Assembly: GCA_023228125.1 (NCBI GenBank)
Contig: JALOBT010000015.1
Coordinates: forward strand, 1-52,782
DNA length: 52,782 bases
Origin: Candidatus Cloacimonadota bacterium
GTDB lineage: Bacteria > Cloacimonadota > Cloacimonadia > Cloacimonadales > Cloacimonadaceae
Reading direction: 5' to 3'
Shown: in pieces, positions 16,572 through 24,714 of the stretch
Numbering within the stretch: position 1 is the stretch's first letter
Layout: every line of letters starts with the position of its first letter
Translations under genes and position numbers: made by a program
Notes under the pieces: model-generated
What the model was told of the DNA's origin: nothing
Database searches by the model: none
The model's input: the letters and a program-made list of their open reading frames with translations, nothing else

Positions 16572-17180
16572 ATGAGTTTTGAATTATTTAGCAATCTGGT
16601 GGGAGCGTTTTTCACGCTGTGTATTTTCTCCTTCCTTTACAAAGACAACCCCTTCTATCAAGCTGCAGAGCAGATGCTGGTGGGTATCTCGCTGGGCTAT
16701 GGCCTGGTTTATACCTACAATCGTGTGTTTGTGCCCTATGTGTGGCAGACCATTATCATCAAACATCAATTTGTGTTGATCATCCCCGCCATCATGGGTA
16801 TGCTCTATCTGCTGAGATTCTCGCGCAAGCTGGGCTGGCTTTCCCGCTACCCCATCGCTTTCTCCATGATGGGAGTAGGTATGGGAGTGCCCATGGGTAT
16901 CCACGCCTCCATTTTGGTGCAGATGCGCCAGGCCATGGTGCCCATTGAGACCGTGAATCTATTCCTGATCTTCGTGGGAACTATAGCCGTGCTCTTGTAT
17001 TTCTTCTTCTCCAAGGCTCATACAGGAATCTACGGGAAGTTTGTGGGTATAGGGAAGTGGTATATGATGATCGGCTTCGGTGCCTCATTTGGGCTTACCG
17101 TGATGGCTCGTATTTCCCTTCTGATCGGGCGAATTCAGTTCCTGGTCAATGACGTCGTAATCAACGGTTTTTTGAAATAG
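16572..17180 (+). CDS. Six-TM integral membrane protein of the DUF6754-like operon (second)
   Basis: A 202-residue protein of six hydrophobic helices with short loops: LVGAFFTLCIFSFLY, the glycine-rich MLVGISLGYGLVYTYN, FVLIIPAIMGMLYLL, FSMMGVGMGVPMGI, LFLIFVGTIAVLLYFFF and MIGFGASFGLTVMA. No known transporter signature is seen. The repeated Gly-Met runs suggest closely packed helices. AGGAGG lies just before the ATG. A hairpin and a 118-bp gap follow before paralog 2, the only sizeable gap in the operon. It is likely a membrane subunit partnered with the gene at 14734; sequence similarity between the two is weak at best. Confidence 0.78.
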   Translation: MSFELFSNLVGAFFTLCIFSFLYKDNPFYQAAEQMLVGISLGYGLVYTYNRVFVPYVWQTIIIKHQFVLIIPAIMGMLYLLRFSRKLGWLSRYPIAFSMMGVGMGVPMGIHASILVQMRQAMVPIETVNLFLIFVGTIAVLLYFFFSKAHTGIYGKFVGIGKWYMMIGFGASFGLTVMARISLLIGRIQFLVNDVVINGFLK

Positions 17181-17196
17181 GATATATGAAGTTTCT

Positions 17197-17223
17197 GGCG
17201 CAGCGTGAAGGTCATGCTGCGCC
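17197..17223 (+). promoter_or_regulatory. Intra-operon hairpin
   Basis: GGCGCAGC (17197-17204) pairs perfectly with GCTGCGCC (17216-17223) across 11 nt. No T-run follows, so it is more likely an RNA-processing or stability element between operon genes than a terminator. Confidence 0.5.
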
Positions 17224-17298
17224 GGAAGCATCTTTAAAATAGGCTGCTATGAAGCCTTGCCCAGGCATTTTTACACCCTTTTTGATGGGGAAACACAG

Positions 17299-20064
17299 AT
17301 GAAAAGAATATATATATTCGCGATCCTGATTTTGCTGGTTCTGGCCAGCACTTCTTGGCTCTCTGCCAGTACTTCCGGGGCTAACAAAATCTCCGAGTTT
17401 AGCGCCTCAGATATGCCTGATGACGATGGCAGCGGAATCATCCTGAAGTGGAAACCACTCACCAAAGAAAACCGCGTGATCAAGTATAACATATATCGGG
17501 GTGTGAGCCCGGATTCCCTGTTTTTGCTCACCTATCTGGAAGTGGATCCCAAGATGGGAGTAATGGCTCCCTATCTTTATTATTACGATTCAGGCGATCA
17601 ACCTTTGATAGAATTTGAGAGCTCTCCTTCGAAAATCAAGAAAGAGAGCGATCAAGCGCCCAATAGCCCGCTCTATAAGAAATTCCCGCTGGAGGCAAAG
17701 CTGCTGAACACGGTCCTGGATCGTTACGCCATCTATGCCACTACCAAAGCAGCTTATCTTCATAAACACTCCAAGGCTATTGCGAAAGAAGACAAAAGCT
17801 ATGCCGGGCTCAAACTCACCCAGTTCGATGGCATCTACGCTATTCCCCAAGAGGGAGTGACTTATTATTACAGTGTGGCTGCCGTGAATGAACGCGGAGG
17901 GGTTTTTGCTGCCTCCGAGGTCCAGAGTGCTGTGCCTGTAGATAATCCTCCTGATGCCACCGCAATAGTCCACGCCAGCTATATCACAGAGCTGAAGCAG
18001 ATGAATTTTGAATGGTATCCGCCTACAGGAGCTTCTGATATCAGTCTCTGGCAGGGCTGGCTCATTCCCAAAGAGATTTTGATAGAAGGCAAGCTGCTGC
18101 CCCAGGATTGGGCTCAAAGAGCCGTTCAGGTCTTTGAAATCCCGAATCTCTCTGCCGCTTCAGTGTATTATCACAGTGAAGAGTTTCCTGCTGAGCAGTT
18201 TGACCCCACCCTGTACACAGCCGCATTATCTTACCTGGATTATGCTGACCAGATGGCTGCTGTGAGTGCGAATTCGTTCCGCCATCTTTCCCAGACGGCT
18301 CTGCCCACCTTGCCGGATTTCAAGGTGAAGGACAAGGCCAATGACAAGGGTGACAATATGCTGGTCTCCTTTGGCAAACCCCTGGCTTACATCACTTTGG
18401 CAGAATTTACCAACAAAAAGCATAATAAGCTCAAACTGAATTATGATATCTCCGAAAACGAAAGCTACACCGTGGATAAGATCAGATTCATCTTCAAAAC
18501 CAAGGATGGAGAAGAGATCGGCACTATCACCGAGAACTATGTAGATAAAGTGATTCACCTGAACATATCCGAAAAGTATAAAAAGATCAAGCACATCCAT
18601 GCAGAAATAGCGGTGCTGCTGCTGCACGAGAGGGAATATGAGCCCGAGCTCGTGAGTCAGGAAGTGGTCTATAATGAGTACTTCCGTCGCTATCAACCCC
18701 AGAGCACCTTTGTGGACGGCGTAGATATCAGCAAGCTCCATTTTGACGTCTTGCATCAGTCCAAACTGGAATGGGATTTCAGCCCCGGCATGAGATCAAA
18801 TGCCCTCACCCGGACCTATGATCACGTGATACCTTTTGAAGATGTGGTCTTTAGGCCGATCTCTGGTTTTGATGCGGAAAGTGGCAGATTCCTGTTTGAC
18901 GTCCGCCTGGACATTGCCAACGATTCAGAGCGTGGCTTCTACTTTGATGTTCCGCTATATAGAGAGTCTTTCAAACATGAAATGCAGGAGCGCCAGCAGC
19001 ATATCCAGGAGCTGGAGGCTCAGCTTGCGGGGCTCACTCAGCCCGATGAAGAGCTGGAAGCGGAGCTTGAAGCGACCAAAGCGGAGTATGACTTCATCAT
19101 CAATCATCCTGCCTACAAAGAAGCCGAAGCTGCAACCAGCGACAAAGACTGGCGTAAGGTGATGCTCTCCTGGCGAGAAAAAGCCCAGCGCAGCTATCAA
19201 TACAGGCTGCTGGCTACCGATACCAAAAGTGCCTTCACACTCTCCGAAATTTATACCGATGCTAAAGGCAATACTTGGTTTTATCCCATTTCCCAATGGT
19301 TTGACAAGACCAAGACCCTCACCCTGTTTGCGATGCTGCTGATGCTGGCTCTGGTGATTTATGCGATTTTCATTACCCGCCACAAAGAAGTCTATATCCG
19401 TCCTATCGCCGGCCTGCAAGAATTGGATAATGCCATCGGCAGAGCCACAGAGATGGGACGTCCGGTGATGTTTGTCCCTGGTTGGGGTAGCCTTGGCGAT
19501 GTTTGCACTATTGCCTCGCTGATGATCCTGGCTCAGGTGGCCAAAAAGACCGCAGAATATGACATCCGTCTGATCAATCCGCATTGTGATTATATGGTCT
19601 TGCCTCTGGCTCAAGAGATCATCTCCACTTCCTACAGCGAAGTAGGCCGGCCGGATTCTTACAATCAGAATGATATCTTCTTTATCAGCTACGATCAATT
19701 CCCCTTCTGCGCAGGCGTCAATGGCATCACAGTGCGCGAGCGCGTAGCCACCATCTTCTATATGGGCTTCTTCAATGCGGAAGCCTTGCTGCTCACCGAG
19801 ACCGGCAACCAATGCGGGGCTATCCAGATCGCAGCTACAGACGCCGTTACCCAGATTCCCTTCTTTATCACCACCTGTGATTACACTTTGATCGGCGAAG
19901 AGTTTTATGCTGCCAGTGCCTATCTTTCTCGCAATCACGATATGGTAAGTATGTTAAAAGCACAGGATTATTTCAAGCTCTTCATCATCTTGGGCATAGT
20001 GGTCGGGACAGTGCTTTCCACCCTGAACATTTCCGGCTTTATTCATCTTTTCCCTGTAGAATAG
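17299..20064 (+). CDS. Large FN3-like membrane protein with DUF6754-like domain (paralog 2)
   Basis: A 921-residue paralog of the product at 11817 with the same order of parts: signal peptide (1-21), FN3-like region (LKWKPL ... YNIYRG), NDKGDNMLVSF beta region, coiled coil (about 558-601), TM (about 672-693), DUF6754-like domain (698-888) and a final TM (891-914). The cytoplasmic domain is far better conserved between the paralogs than the ectodomain: RPIAGLQE, GRATEMGRP, AGVNGI, VRER and TDAVTQIPFF are shared exactly. So the inner domains probably do the same job while the outer parts diverged to contact different partners. The start ATG 17299 gives a clean signal peptide; the longer TTG frame does not. 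Rex follows 8 bp downstream. Confidence 0.8.
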   Translation: MKRIYIFAILILLVLASTSWLSASTSGANKISEFSASDMPDDDGSGIILKWKPLTKENRVIKYNIYRGVSPDSLFLLTYLEVDPKMGVMAPYLYYYDSGDQPLIEFESSPSKIKKESDQAPNSPLYKKFPLEAKLLNTVLDRYAIYATTKAAYLHKHSKAIAKEDKSYAGLKLTQFDGIYAIPQEGVTYYYSVAAVNERGGVFAASEVQSAVPVDNPPDATAIVHASYITELKQMNFEWYPPTGASDISLWQGWLIPKEILIEGKLLPQDWAQRAVQVFEIPNLSAASVYYHSEEFPAEQFDPTLYTAALSYLDYADQMAAVSANSFRHLSQTALPTLPDFKVKDKANDKGDNMLVSFGKPLAYITLAEFTNKKHNKLKLNYDISENESYTVDKIRFIFKTKDGEEIGTITENYVDKVIHLNISEKYKKIKHIHAEIAVLLLHEREYEPELVSQEVVYNEYFRRYQPQSTFVDGVDISKLHFDVLHQSKLEWDFSPGMRSNALTRTYDHVIPFEDVVFRPISGFDAESGRFLFDVRLDIANDSERGFYFDVPLYRESFKHEMQERQQHIQELEAQLAGLTQPDEELEAELEATKAEYDFIINHPAYKEAEAATSDKDWRKVMLSWREKAQRSYQYRLLATDTKSAFTLSEIYTDAKGNTWFYPISQWFDKTKTLTLFAMLLMLALVIYAIFITRHKEVYIRPIAGLQELDNAIGRATEMGRPVMFVPGWGSLGDVCTIASLMILAQVAKKTAEYDIRLINPHCDYMVLPLAQEIISTSYSEVGRPDSYNQNDIFFISYDQFPFCAGVNGITVRERVATIFYMGFFNAEALLLTETGNQCGAIQIAATDAVTQIPFFITTCDYTLIGEEFYAASAYLSRNHDMVSMLKAQDYFKLFIILGIVVGTVLSTLNISGFIHLFPVE

Positions 20065-20072
20065 GAGGCCCT

Positions 20073-20699
20073 GTGGATAAGATTCCCACTTCTACTCTCA
20101 AGCGGCTGCCTCAGTACATTGAAGTGCTGAAAAGGCTGAAAAAGGCAGGACTCAAAGAAGTCTCTGCCACCAAAATCTCTGTGTTTTCCAATATCCACCA
20201 TACCCTGGTGCGCAAGGACATCTCCTTTACCAAAGTGGCTGCCACCAAGACCGGATACGAAGTGGAGCCTTTGCAAAAAGCTATCGAGAAATTGCTCAAT
20301 TGGCTGGATACCTCTTCCAGCTTGCTGGTGGGAGTAGGCCATCTGGGCAGTGCCCTGCTGGGCTATCAGGAATTTTCCCAAAGGGGATTGTCCATCGTGG
20401 CTGGTTTTGACAACGATCCGGATAAGATCGGTACCAAGGTTCACGGTGTCCCGGTCTATTCTGCTTTGGATATTACCGCCATGGCTCAGCAGCATACGAT
20501 CCGCATTGGCATCATTACTGTGCCTCCGGATTCTTCGCAATTGATCGCTGATATCATGGTGCATTCTGGCATCAAAGCCATCTGGAATTTCACCCCGCAT
20601 AAGATCATCGTTCCGCCGGATATCATTGTAGAATATGTGGATATGTTCGCCTCGTTGGCGGTGCTATCCAGACGTCTGGCAGAGCAGTATAAAGAATAA
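20073..20699 (+). CDS. rex: Redox-sensing transcriptional repressor Rex
   Basis: A 208-residue protein matching Rex throughout. The N-terminal winged helix carries IPTSTLKRLPQYIEVLKRL and LVRKDISF. A Rossmann domain follows with GVGHLG at 87-92, the acidic turn AGFDNDPDKIG after the next strand, and the C-terminal FASLAVLSRRL helix used in dimerisation. Rex senses the NADH/NAD+ ratio and represses fermentative and respiratory genes when NADH is low. The start is GTG with GGAGG eight bases upstream, inside the gap after the DUF6754-like paralog, so it is expressed with that operon. Its own operator is not obvious in the window. The linker between the DNA-binding and NAD domains (TKVAATKTGYEVE) differs from the common form. 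Confidence 0.93.
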   Translation: MDKIPTSTLKRLPQYIEVLKRLKKAGLKEVSATKISVFSNIHHTLVRKDISFTKVAATKTGYEVEPLQKAIEKLLNWLDTSSSLLVGVGHLGSALLGYQEFSQRGLSIVAGFDNDPDKIGTKVHGVPVYSALDITAMAQQHTIRIGIITVPPDSSQLIADIMVHSGIKAIWNFTPHKIIVPPDIIVEYVDMFASLAVLSRRLAEQYKE

Positions 20700-20726
20700 T
20701 TGTAACAAGAAAGCAGCCTGTAAAGT

Positions 20727-20750
20727 AGAGCCTCAGATATCTGGGGCTCT
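20727..20750 (+). terminator. Probable terminator after rex
   Basis: AGAGCC (20727-20732) pairs with GGCTCT (20745-20750), and the inner CAGATATCTG is self-complementary, so the whole region folds. The U-tract is poor (ATTCTC). It lies 27 bp after the rex stop. Confidence 0.45.
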
Positions 20751-20838
20751 ATTCTCAGGATTCATCAGACTCAAGCAAATCCTGTGGTTCAGGCTGTGAA
20801 TAAATAGTTTAAAATTAATAAACATCGAGGAAAAACCT

Positions 20839-22875
20839 ATGGATACCTATTATGAGAAGATTCAAACTCAATTGCTCGCAGCCCGGCCCAGGTGCGAACA
20901 GCTCATTGCCCAGATGCGGGCAGGCGAAGTCACCCTGCAAAATCCTTATCATGAATTTTTCAATGCCTATCGCCTGATCGTCCTTCAGGCCTGGAATTTT
21001 GCCCAGAAGCTGGAGGCGGATCCCCTGTTTAAGAACATCCCCTTAAAAGATTTGCAGCAGATAAATGCTGATTACTATGCTGCCGTTGATCCCGAGAATG
21101 GCTATGAGAAGAGCCTGGCCAATCCGGATTATGCCCATAAGCTTTACGGTGATAAGATGGGAGCCTTCCTCAGCGCAGTCTTTAGCCGTGCTTACAGTAG
21201 CCGTCACTTTCTGCTGATGGGGGATTATGCAAACCTGGAAATCACTCTGGATCTCTATTTCCGCTTTATGGAAACTGTGGACTCTCCGGATTATGAAGCC
21301 TGGTTGGCCATTTATCGTGCGCAGACCCAGAGAAATCTTGAATTCATGTCCAAAGCCTCCTTGCTTAGCCGCTTTTCTCCCCAGCAGGATTATTTTTACA
21401 AGATCGTGCGCGATGCTGATCTGGACGACCCCCGCTACCTCTACCGCTATGGCGTGTATCTCAGTGAACACGACATCAAGATGGCGGATTTCATGCGCAA
21501 TTATCCGCCACAGGAACTGGCTGCAATCGCTAAATTCCTGGTTAAAAGCTGGGTGGATGGCTTTGTCCGCGCCAAAAAAGACTATAGCAAGAAGAAGTAT
21601 GCCACGCTGATGATTCCGGTGGGTATGGAGGCTTTGGGCCGGCTTGTGATAGACGAACTGAATGCCATCGGCATCCAGGCTTTGATTCCGCGCCCCCACA
21701 CCATGGGCATCAATCGTCAATACCCTTACGATCACCGTTATGACAACGCTCTCAACCTGGACCGGGATTATATGGAGAAGTCCCTGAAAGCCATGGAAAG
21801 CAGCTATGAAGAGCTGAAAGAGCTCATCGCCCTGCAGGCTGGACCTCTATTTGTGGAGCTCTTTGGTGAGACTCCTTTTGCTCCCAAAAGCAAAAGCACT
21901 TGCCTGAAGCTCAGCGAAGAACAGCAAAAACTGAGCCAGGAGCGGGGTGCTCGCTTTGGCCAGATCTATTACAAATATTACAAACGCGATGAAGCCAGCT
22001 TTACCATCATCGCCTTCCCCTCTACCGAGATTGGCGAAAACTTCCCGGAGATCTTTGCCGATACCCTCAAGATCAACCTCTTGGATAGCAATCATTATGC
22101 CAGGATTCAGCAGCATATCATCGACGTGCTGGACACCGCAGATTATGTGCATGTGAAAGGTAAAGCAGGCAACGACACCGATATCAAGGTGCAGATGCAC
22201 AGACTGGGAAACCCCAAGCTTGAGACTTTATTCGAAAACTGCGTTGCCGATGTCAATATCCCCGTGGGTGAAGTCTTTACCTCTCCCGTGCTTGCAGGCA
22301 GCACCGGCACCCTGCATGTAGAAGATATCTACCTGAATGGCCTCAGATTCTTCAATCTCCGCGTCCATTTTGAGGATGGCTGGGTGAAGGACTATTCCTG
22401 CACAAATTATGACGACCCTATCGAAGCCAAGAATTACGTACACGAAAATCTGCTTTTGCCGCACAAAACCCTGCCCATCGGAGAATTTGCCATCGGCACG
22501 AATACCACCGCCTATCAGATTGCCAAAAAGCACGATATCATGTCGCTCTTGCCTATTCTCATCATCGAGAAGATGGGACCGCACTTTGCCATAGGTGATA
22601 CCTGTTTCAGCCATGAAGAGGATGCCCCGCATCCCAGCTTCGTGAATGGCAAAGAAATGATCGCCGTGGAAAACGAGCATTCTGCCACCCGCAAGACAGA
22701 CCCCGTGAATGCCTATCTGATGGCGCATCTGGATATCACTCTGCCCTATGAGATGTTAAAAGTGATCTCGGCTGTGCATCTTGACGGCACCAGAACCGAT
22801 ATCATCAGAGACGGACGTTTTGTAGTCCCCGGCACCGAAGAGCTGAATATCCCGCTCATCGAGATGGAGCAGTAA
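20839..22875 (+). CDS. M29-like (thermophilic aminopeptidase, AmpS type) metallopeptidase with long N-terminal region
   Basis: A 678-residue cytoplasmic protein. The C-terminal half matches family M29: IPVGEVFTSP with E478, IGEFAIGTN with E549, EKMGPHFAIG with H582, and a final H630-x-D632 in AHLDITL. These correspond to metal ligands of the AmpS/PepS enzymes. Typical M29 enzymes have about 410 residues. Here a helical N-terminal region of roughly 250 residues precedes the usual domain and matches nothing I know. Removal of N-terminal residues from peptides is the likely activity, in line with the other peptidases here. GAGG lies before the ATG. The TAA stop lies within the first bases of repeat copy D, so the C-terminus ends at the repeat junction. 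Confidence 0.82.
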   Translation: MDTYYEKIQTQLLAARPRCEQLIAQMRAGEVTLQNPYHEFFNAYRLIVLQAWNFAQKLEADPLFKNIPLKDLQQINADYYAAVDPENGYEKSLANPDYAHKLYGDKMGAFLSAVFSRAYSSRHFLLMGDYANLEITLDLYFRFMETVDSPDYEAWLAIYRAQTQRNLEFMSKASLLSRFSPQQDYFYKIVRDADLDDPRYLYRYGVYLSEHDIKMADFMRNYPPQELAAIAKFLVKSWVDGFVRAKKDYSKKKYATLMIPVGMEALGRLVIDELNAIGIQALIPRPHTMGINRQYPYDHRYDNALNLDRDYMEKSLKAMESSYEELKELIALQAGPLFVELFGETPFAPKSKSTCLKLSEEQQKLSQERGARFGQIYYKYYKRDEASFTIIAFPSTEIGENFPEIFADTLKINLLDSNHYARIQQHIIDVLDTADYVHVKGKAGNDTDIKVQMHRLGNPKLETLFENCVADVNIPVGEVFTSPVLAGSTGTLHVEDIYLNGLRFFNLRVHFEDGWVKDYSCTNYDDPIEAKNYVHENLLLPHKTLPIGEFAIGTNTTAYQIAKKHDIMSLLPILIIEKMGPHFAIGDTCFSHEEDAPHPSFVNGKEMIAVENEHSATRKTDPVNAYLMAHLDITLPYEMLKVISAVHLDGTRTDIIRDGRFVVPGTEELNIPLIEMEQ

Positions 22876-23148
22876 CGCTGGATTTATCCGGCCGTAGCAC
22901 TGTCTTCAGACGGTGCGAGCAGTAAACAAAAGAATAGTCACACGGATTCTACGGATTAGACGGATTGACGCGGATAAAGAGCATAATGACCAATGGATTC
23001 GAAGCGAGAGCTACTGGCTTTGACAGGGGAGTTACTGGATTGCAGACGTCTCGTCTGCAGAGCACGGAACCTGCTCCCGTTTTCAAGCCTGCTCTTCCTT
23101 TTTTCAAGGCCTCCGGCCTTCTCGACACGAGACGTATCGAATCCAGCA
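22872..23148. repeat. Modular intergenic repeat, copy D
   Basis: A complete copy: GTAACGCTGGATTTATCCGG, a hairpin (CTGTCTTCAGACGG, changed from CAGC/GCTG with pairing kept), AATAGTCACACGGATT and a row of ACGGATT units, then TGGATTGCAGACGTCTCGTC and GACACGAGACGTATCGAATC. Its first TAA is the stop codon of the peptidase gene. A short run of ATTACAAAT units follows at about 23175-23200. Confidence 0.85.
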
Positions 23149-23233
23149 CGCCAACGCGTAGCTTTGGCTTCAGATATTACAAATATTACAAATATTACAA
23201 AGATGACAAGTATTACCCAAATTGACACAGATA

Positions 23234-23267
23234 AAGGGGAGTCTTGCACAAGACTCCCCTTCTCATT
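23234..23267. terminator. Bidirectional terminator between the M29 and SPFH genes
   Basis: AAGGGGAGTCTTG (23234-23246) and CAAGACTCCCCTT (23249-23261) are perfect complements. The genes on both sides converge here. T-rich ends are modest in both directions. Confidence 0.75.
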
Positions 23268-23299
23268 TAGTTAAATCGTTAATTCGAATTCAGCGGTCT

Positions 23300-24247
23300 T
23301 TATATCCCTCTATCAAAGAGATTGGCCATAGTCTTTACCGAGCCCAAGAGCGCGGAAGATTCATAGGGCAGCACCACGGTCTTGTCACCTTTTTGCACCA
23401 GATCATGGAAGGCCTCGATGTATTTGAGGGCGATCTGATATTTGGCAGGATCAGCACCGGTGTCTTTGAGTGCTTCAGCTATCAGCATGATGGACTTACG
23501 TTCGGCTTCGGCCACCAAGAGTCTGGATTGGGCTTCACCATCGGCACGGGCGATCCTGGCCTGGCGTTCACCTTCGGCCACTCTGATCTGATATTCTTTT
23601 TCACCATCTGCGGTGAGGATTTTGGCACGTTTATCGCGCTCAGCCCGCATCTGTTTTTCCATAGCATTGCGAATTTCTTCTGGCGGTTGAATCTCTTGCA
23701 GCTCCACCCGGTTAACTTTTACGCCCCATTTATCGGTGGCTTCGTCCAGGATCAGGCGCAGTTTGTGATTCACCGAATCCCGGGAGGTAAAGGTCAAATC
23801 CAGCGTGAGCTCGCCGATCACATTACGCAGCGAGGTCTGGGTCAGCTTCTCGATAGCTTCGGGCAGATTCCCGATCTCATACACGGCTTTGTAAGGATCC
23901 GTAATCTGAAAATACAACAGCGCATTGATGTTCATGGACACATTATCCGCTGTGATCACATTCTGACGAGGAAAATCGTAAACATTTTCCCGCATATCGA
24001 TGCGGTTTTCTTCTTTTTGCACTACCACCACCTGGCCGCGATAATCGGCCTTGTTGTAACGCCAGTGGATAGAGCGCGTTTTATCAAAGATGGGAATGAT
24101 GATGTGAAGTCCACTGGGCAAGGTCTTATAGTACTTTCCCAGACGTTCGATGATTACTACTTCGGCTTGACGAACTACTATTACGCCGCGGGCGATGATG
24201 ATCACCACCAGGGCAGCGAAGAACAATACAAGATATAAAGATACCAT
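23300..24247 (-). CDS. SPFH/Band 7 membrane protein (stomatin/QmcA type)
   Basis: A 315-residue protein with one N-terminal TM (about 2-20), an SPFH domain (about 22-180, with RLGKYYKTLPSGLHIIIPIF near its start and an internal TSLRNVIGELTLD) and a long charged helical segment rich in Ala, Glu and Arg (about 190-250) that makes oligomers. Such proteins form ring- or cage-like membrane scaffolds and often pair with NfeD proteins. An nfeD-like gene is in the window, but 19 kb away. The start is ATG 24247, with GGAGG five bases before it; the ATG 15 bp further upstream lies before that site and would have none. A promoter and the terminator at 23234 suggest a single-gene unit. Confidence 0.9.
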   Translation of the reverse strand: MVSLYLVLFFAALVVIIIARGVIVVRQAEVVIIERLGKYYKTLPSGLHIIIPIFDKTRSIHWRYNKADYRGQVVVVQKEENRIDMRENVYDFPRQNVITADNVSMNINALLYFQITDPYKAVYEIGNLPEAIEKLTQTSLRNVIGELTLDLTFTSRDSVNHKLRLILDEATDKWGVKVNRVELQEIQPPEEIRNAMEKQMRAERDKRAKILTADGEKEYQIRVAEGERQARIARADGEAQSRLLVAEAERKSIMLIAEALKDTGADPAKYQIALKYIEAFHDLVQKGDKTVVLPYESSALLGSVKTMANLFDRGI

Positions 24248-24278
24248 TTTTACCTCCAGCATATTTTGTCTTAATTAC

Positions 24279-24307
24279 AATATCTCAAAGTGCTTGGAAT
24301 CTGGCAA
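24279..24307 (-). promoter_or_regulatory. Candidate promoter of the SPFH gene
   Basis: On the minus strand TTGCCA (24307-24302) is followed after 17 bp by GATATT (24284-24279). It lies about 32 bp upstream of the start codon. Confidence 0.45.
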
Positions 24308-24714
24308 GAAAAATATTTCATACAGGAGCAAAGCTAAGCTTAAAGAGGGGGAAAGTGAGGAACACGACAGGGTTTTTGCTCGCGATTTAATTTTGATTGC
24401 AAGCTTATGTTTTGCAGGAATTCCCTCAAAATATCAAGCTCTCATTTTGTGTTTTCGCTTTGTGCTATCTCTCTAAGGTCAATCGATTCCATGTCCCCGG
24501 CATAAAGCCACAAGGATAACAGGCTTTTAGGCTTTGATATACTGCTGCCCAGACTATCTTAGCCCGTCAGCTACACCATAAGGTATTCAGGGGGCTACTG
24601 CTAACTCAGGGTATGAGATTGTAGAGAGCAGCTCAGGCAGCAGCTCTCTAATTCTTTATTCCTCATGGCCATGGGCAAGGATCAGCATGTGGCTTTACAG
24701 CTCTGGACAAGCCG
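24308..24714. other. Intergenic stretch, hairpin only
   Basis: No gene is supported. AGAGAGC (24623-24629) can pair with GCTCTCT (24643-24649), 66 bp past the end of the lipoprotein gene on the minus strand. Without a T-run it is a weak terminator candidate. Nothing else was seen. Confidence 0.4.
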
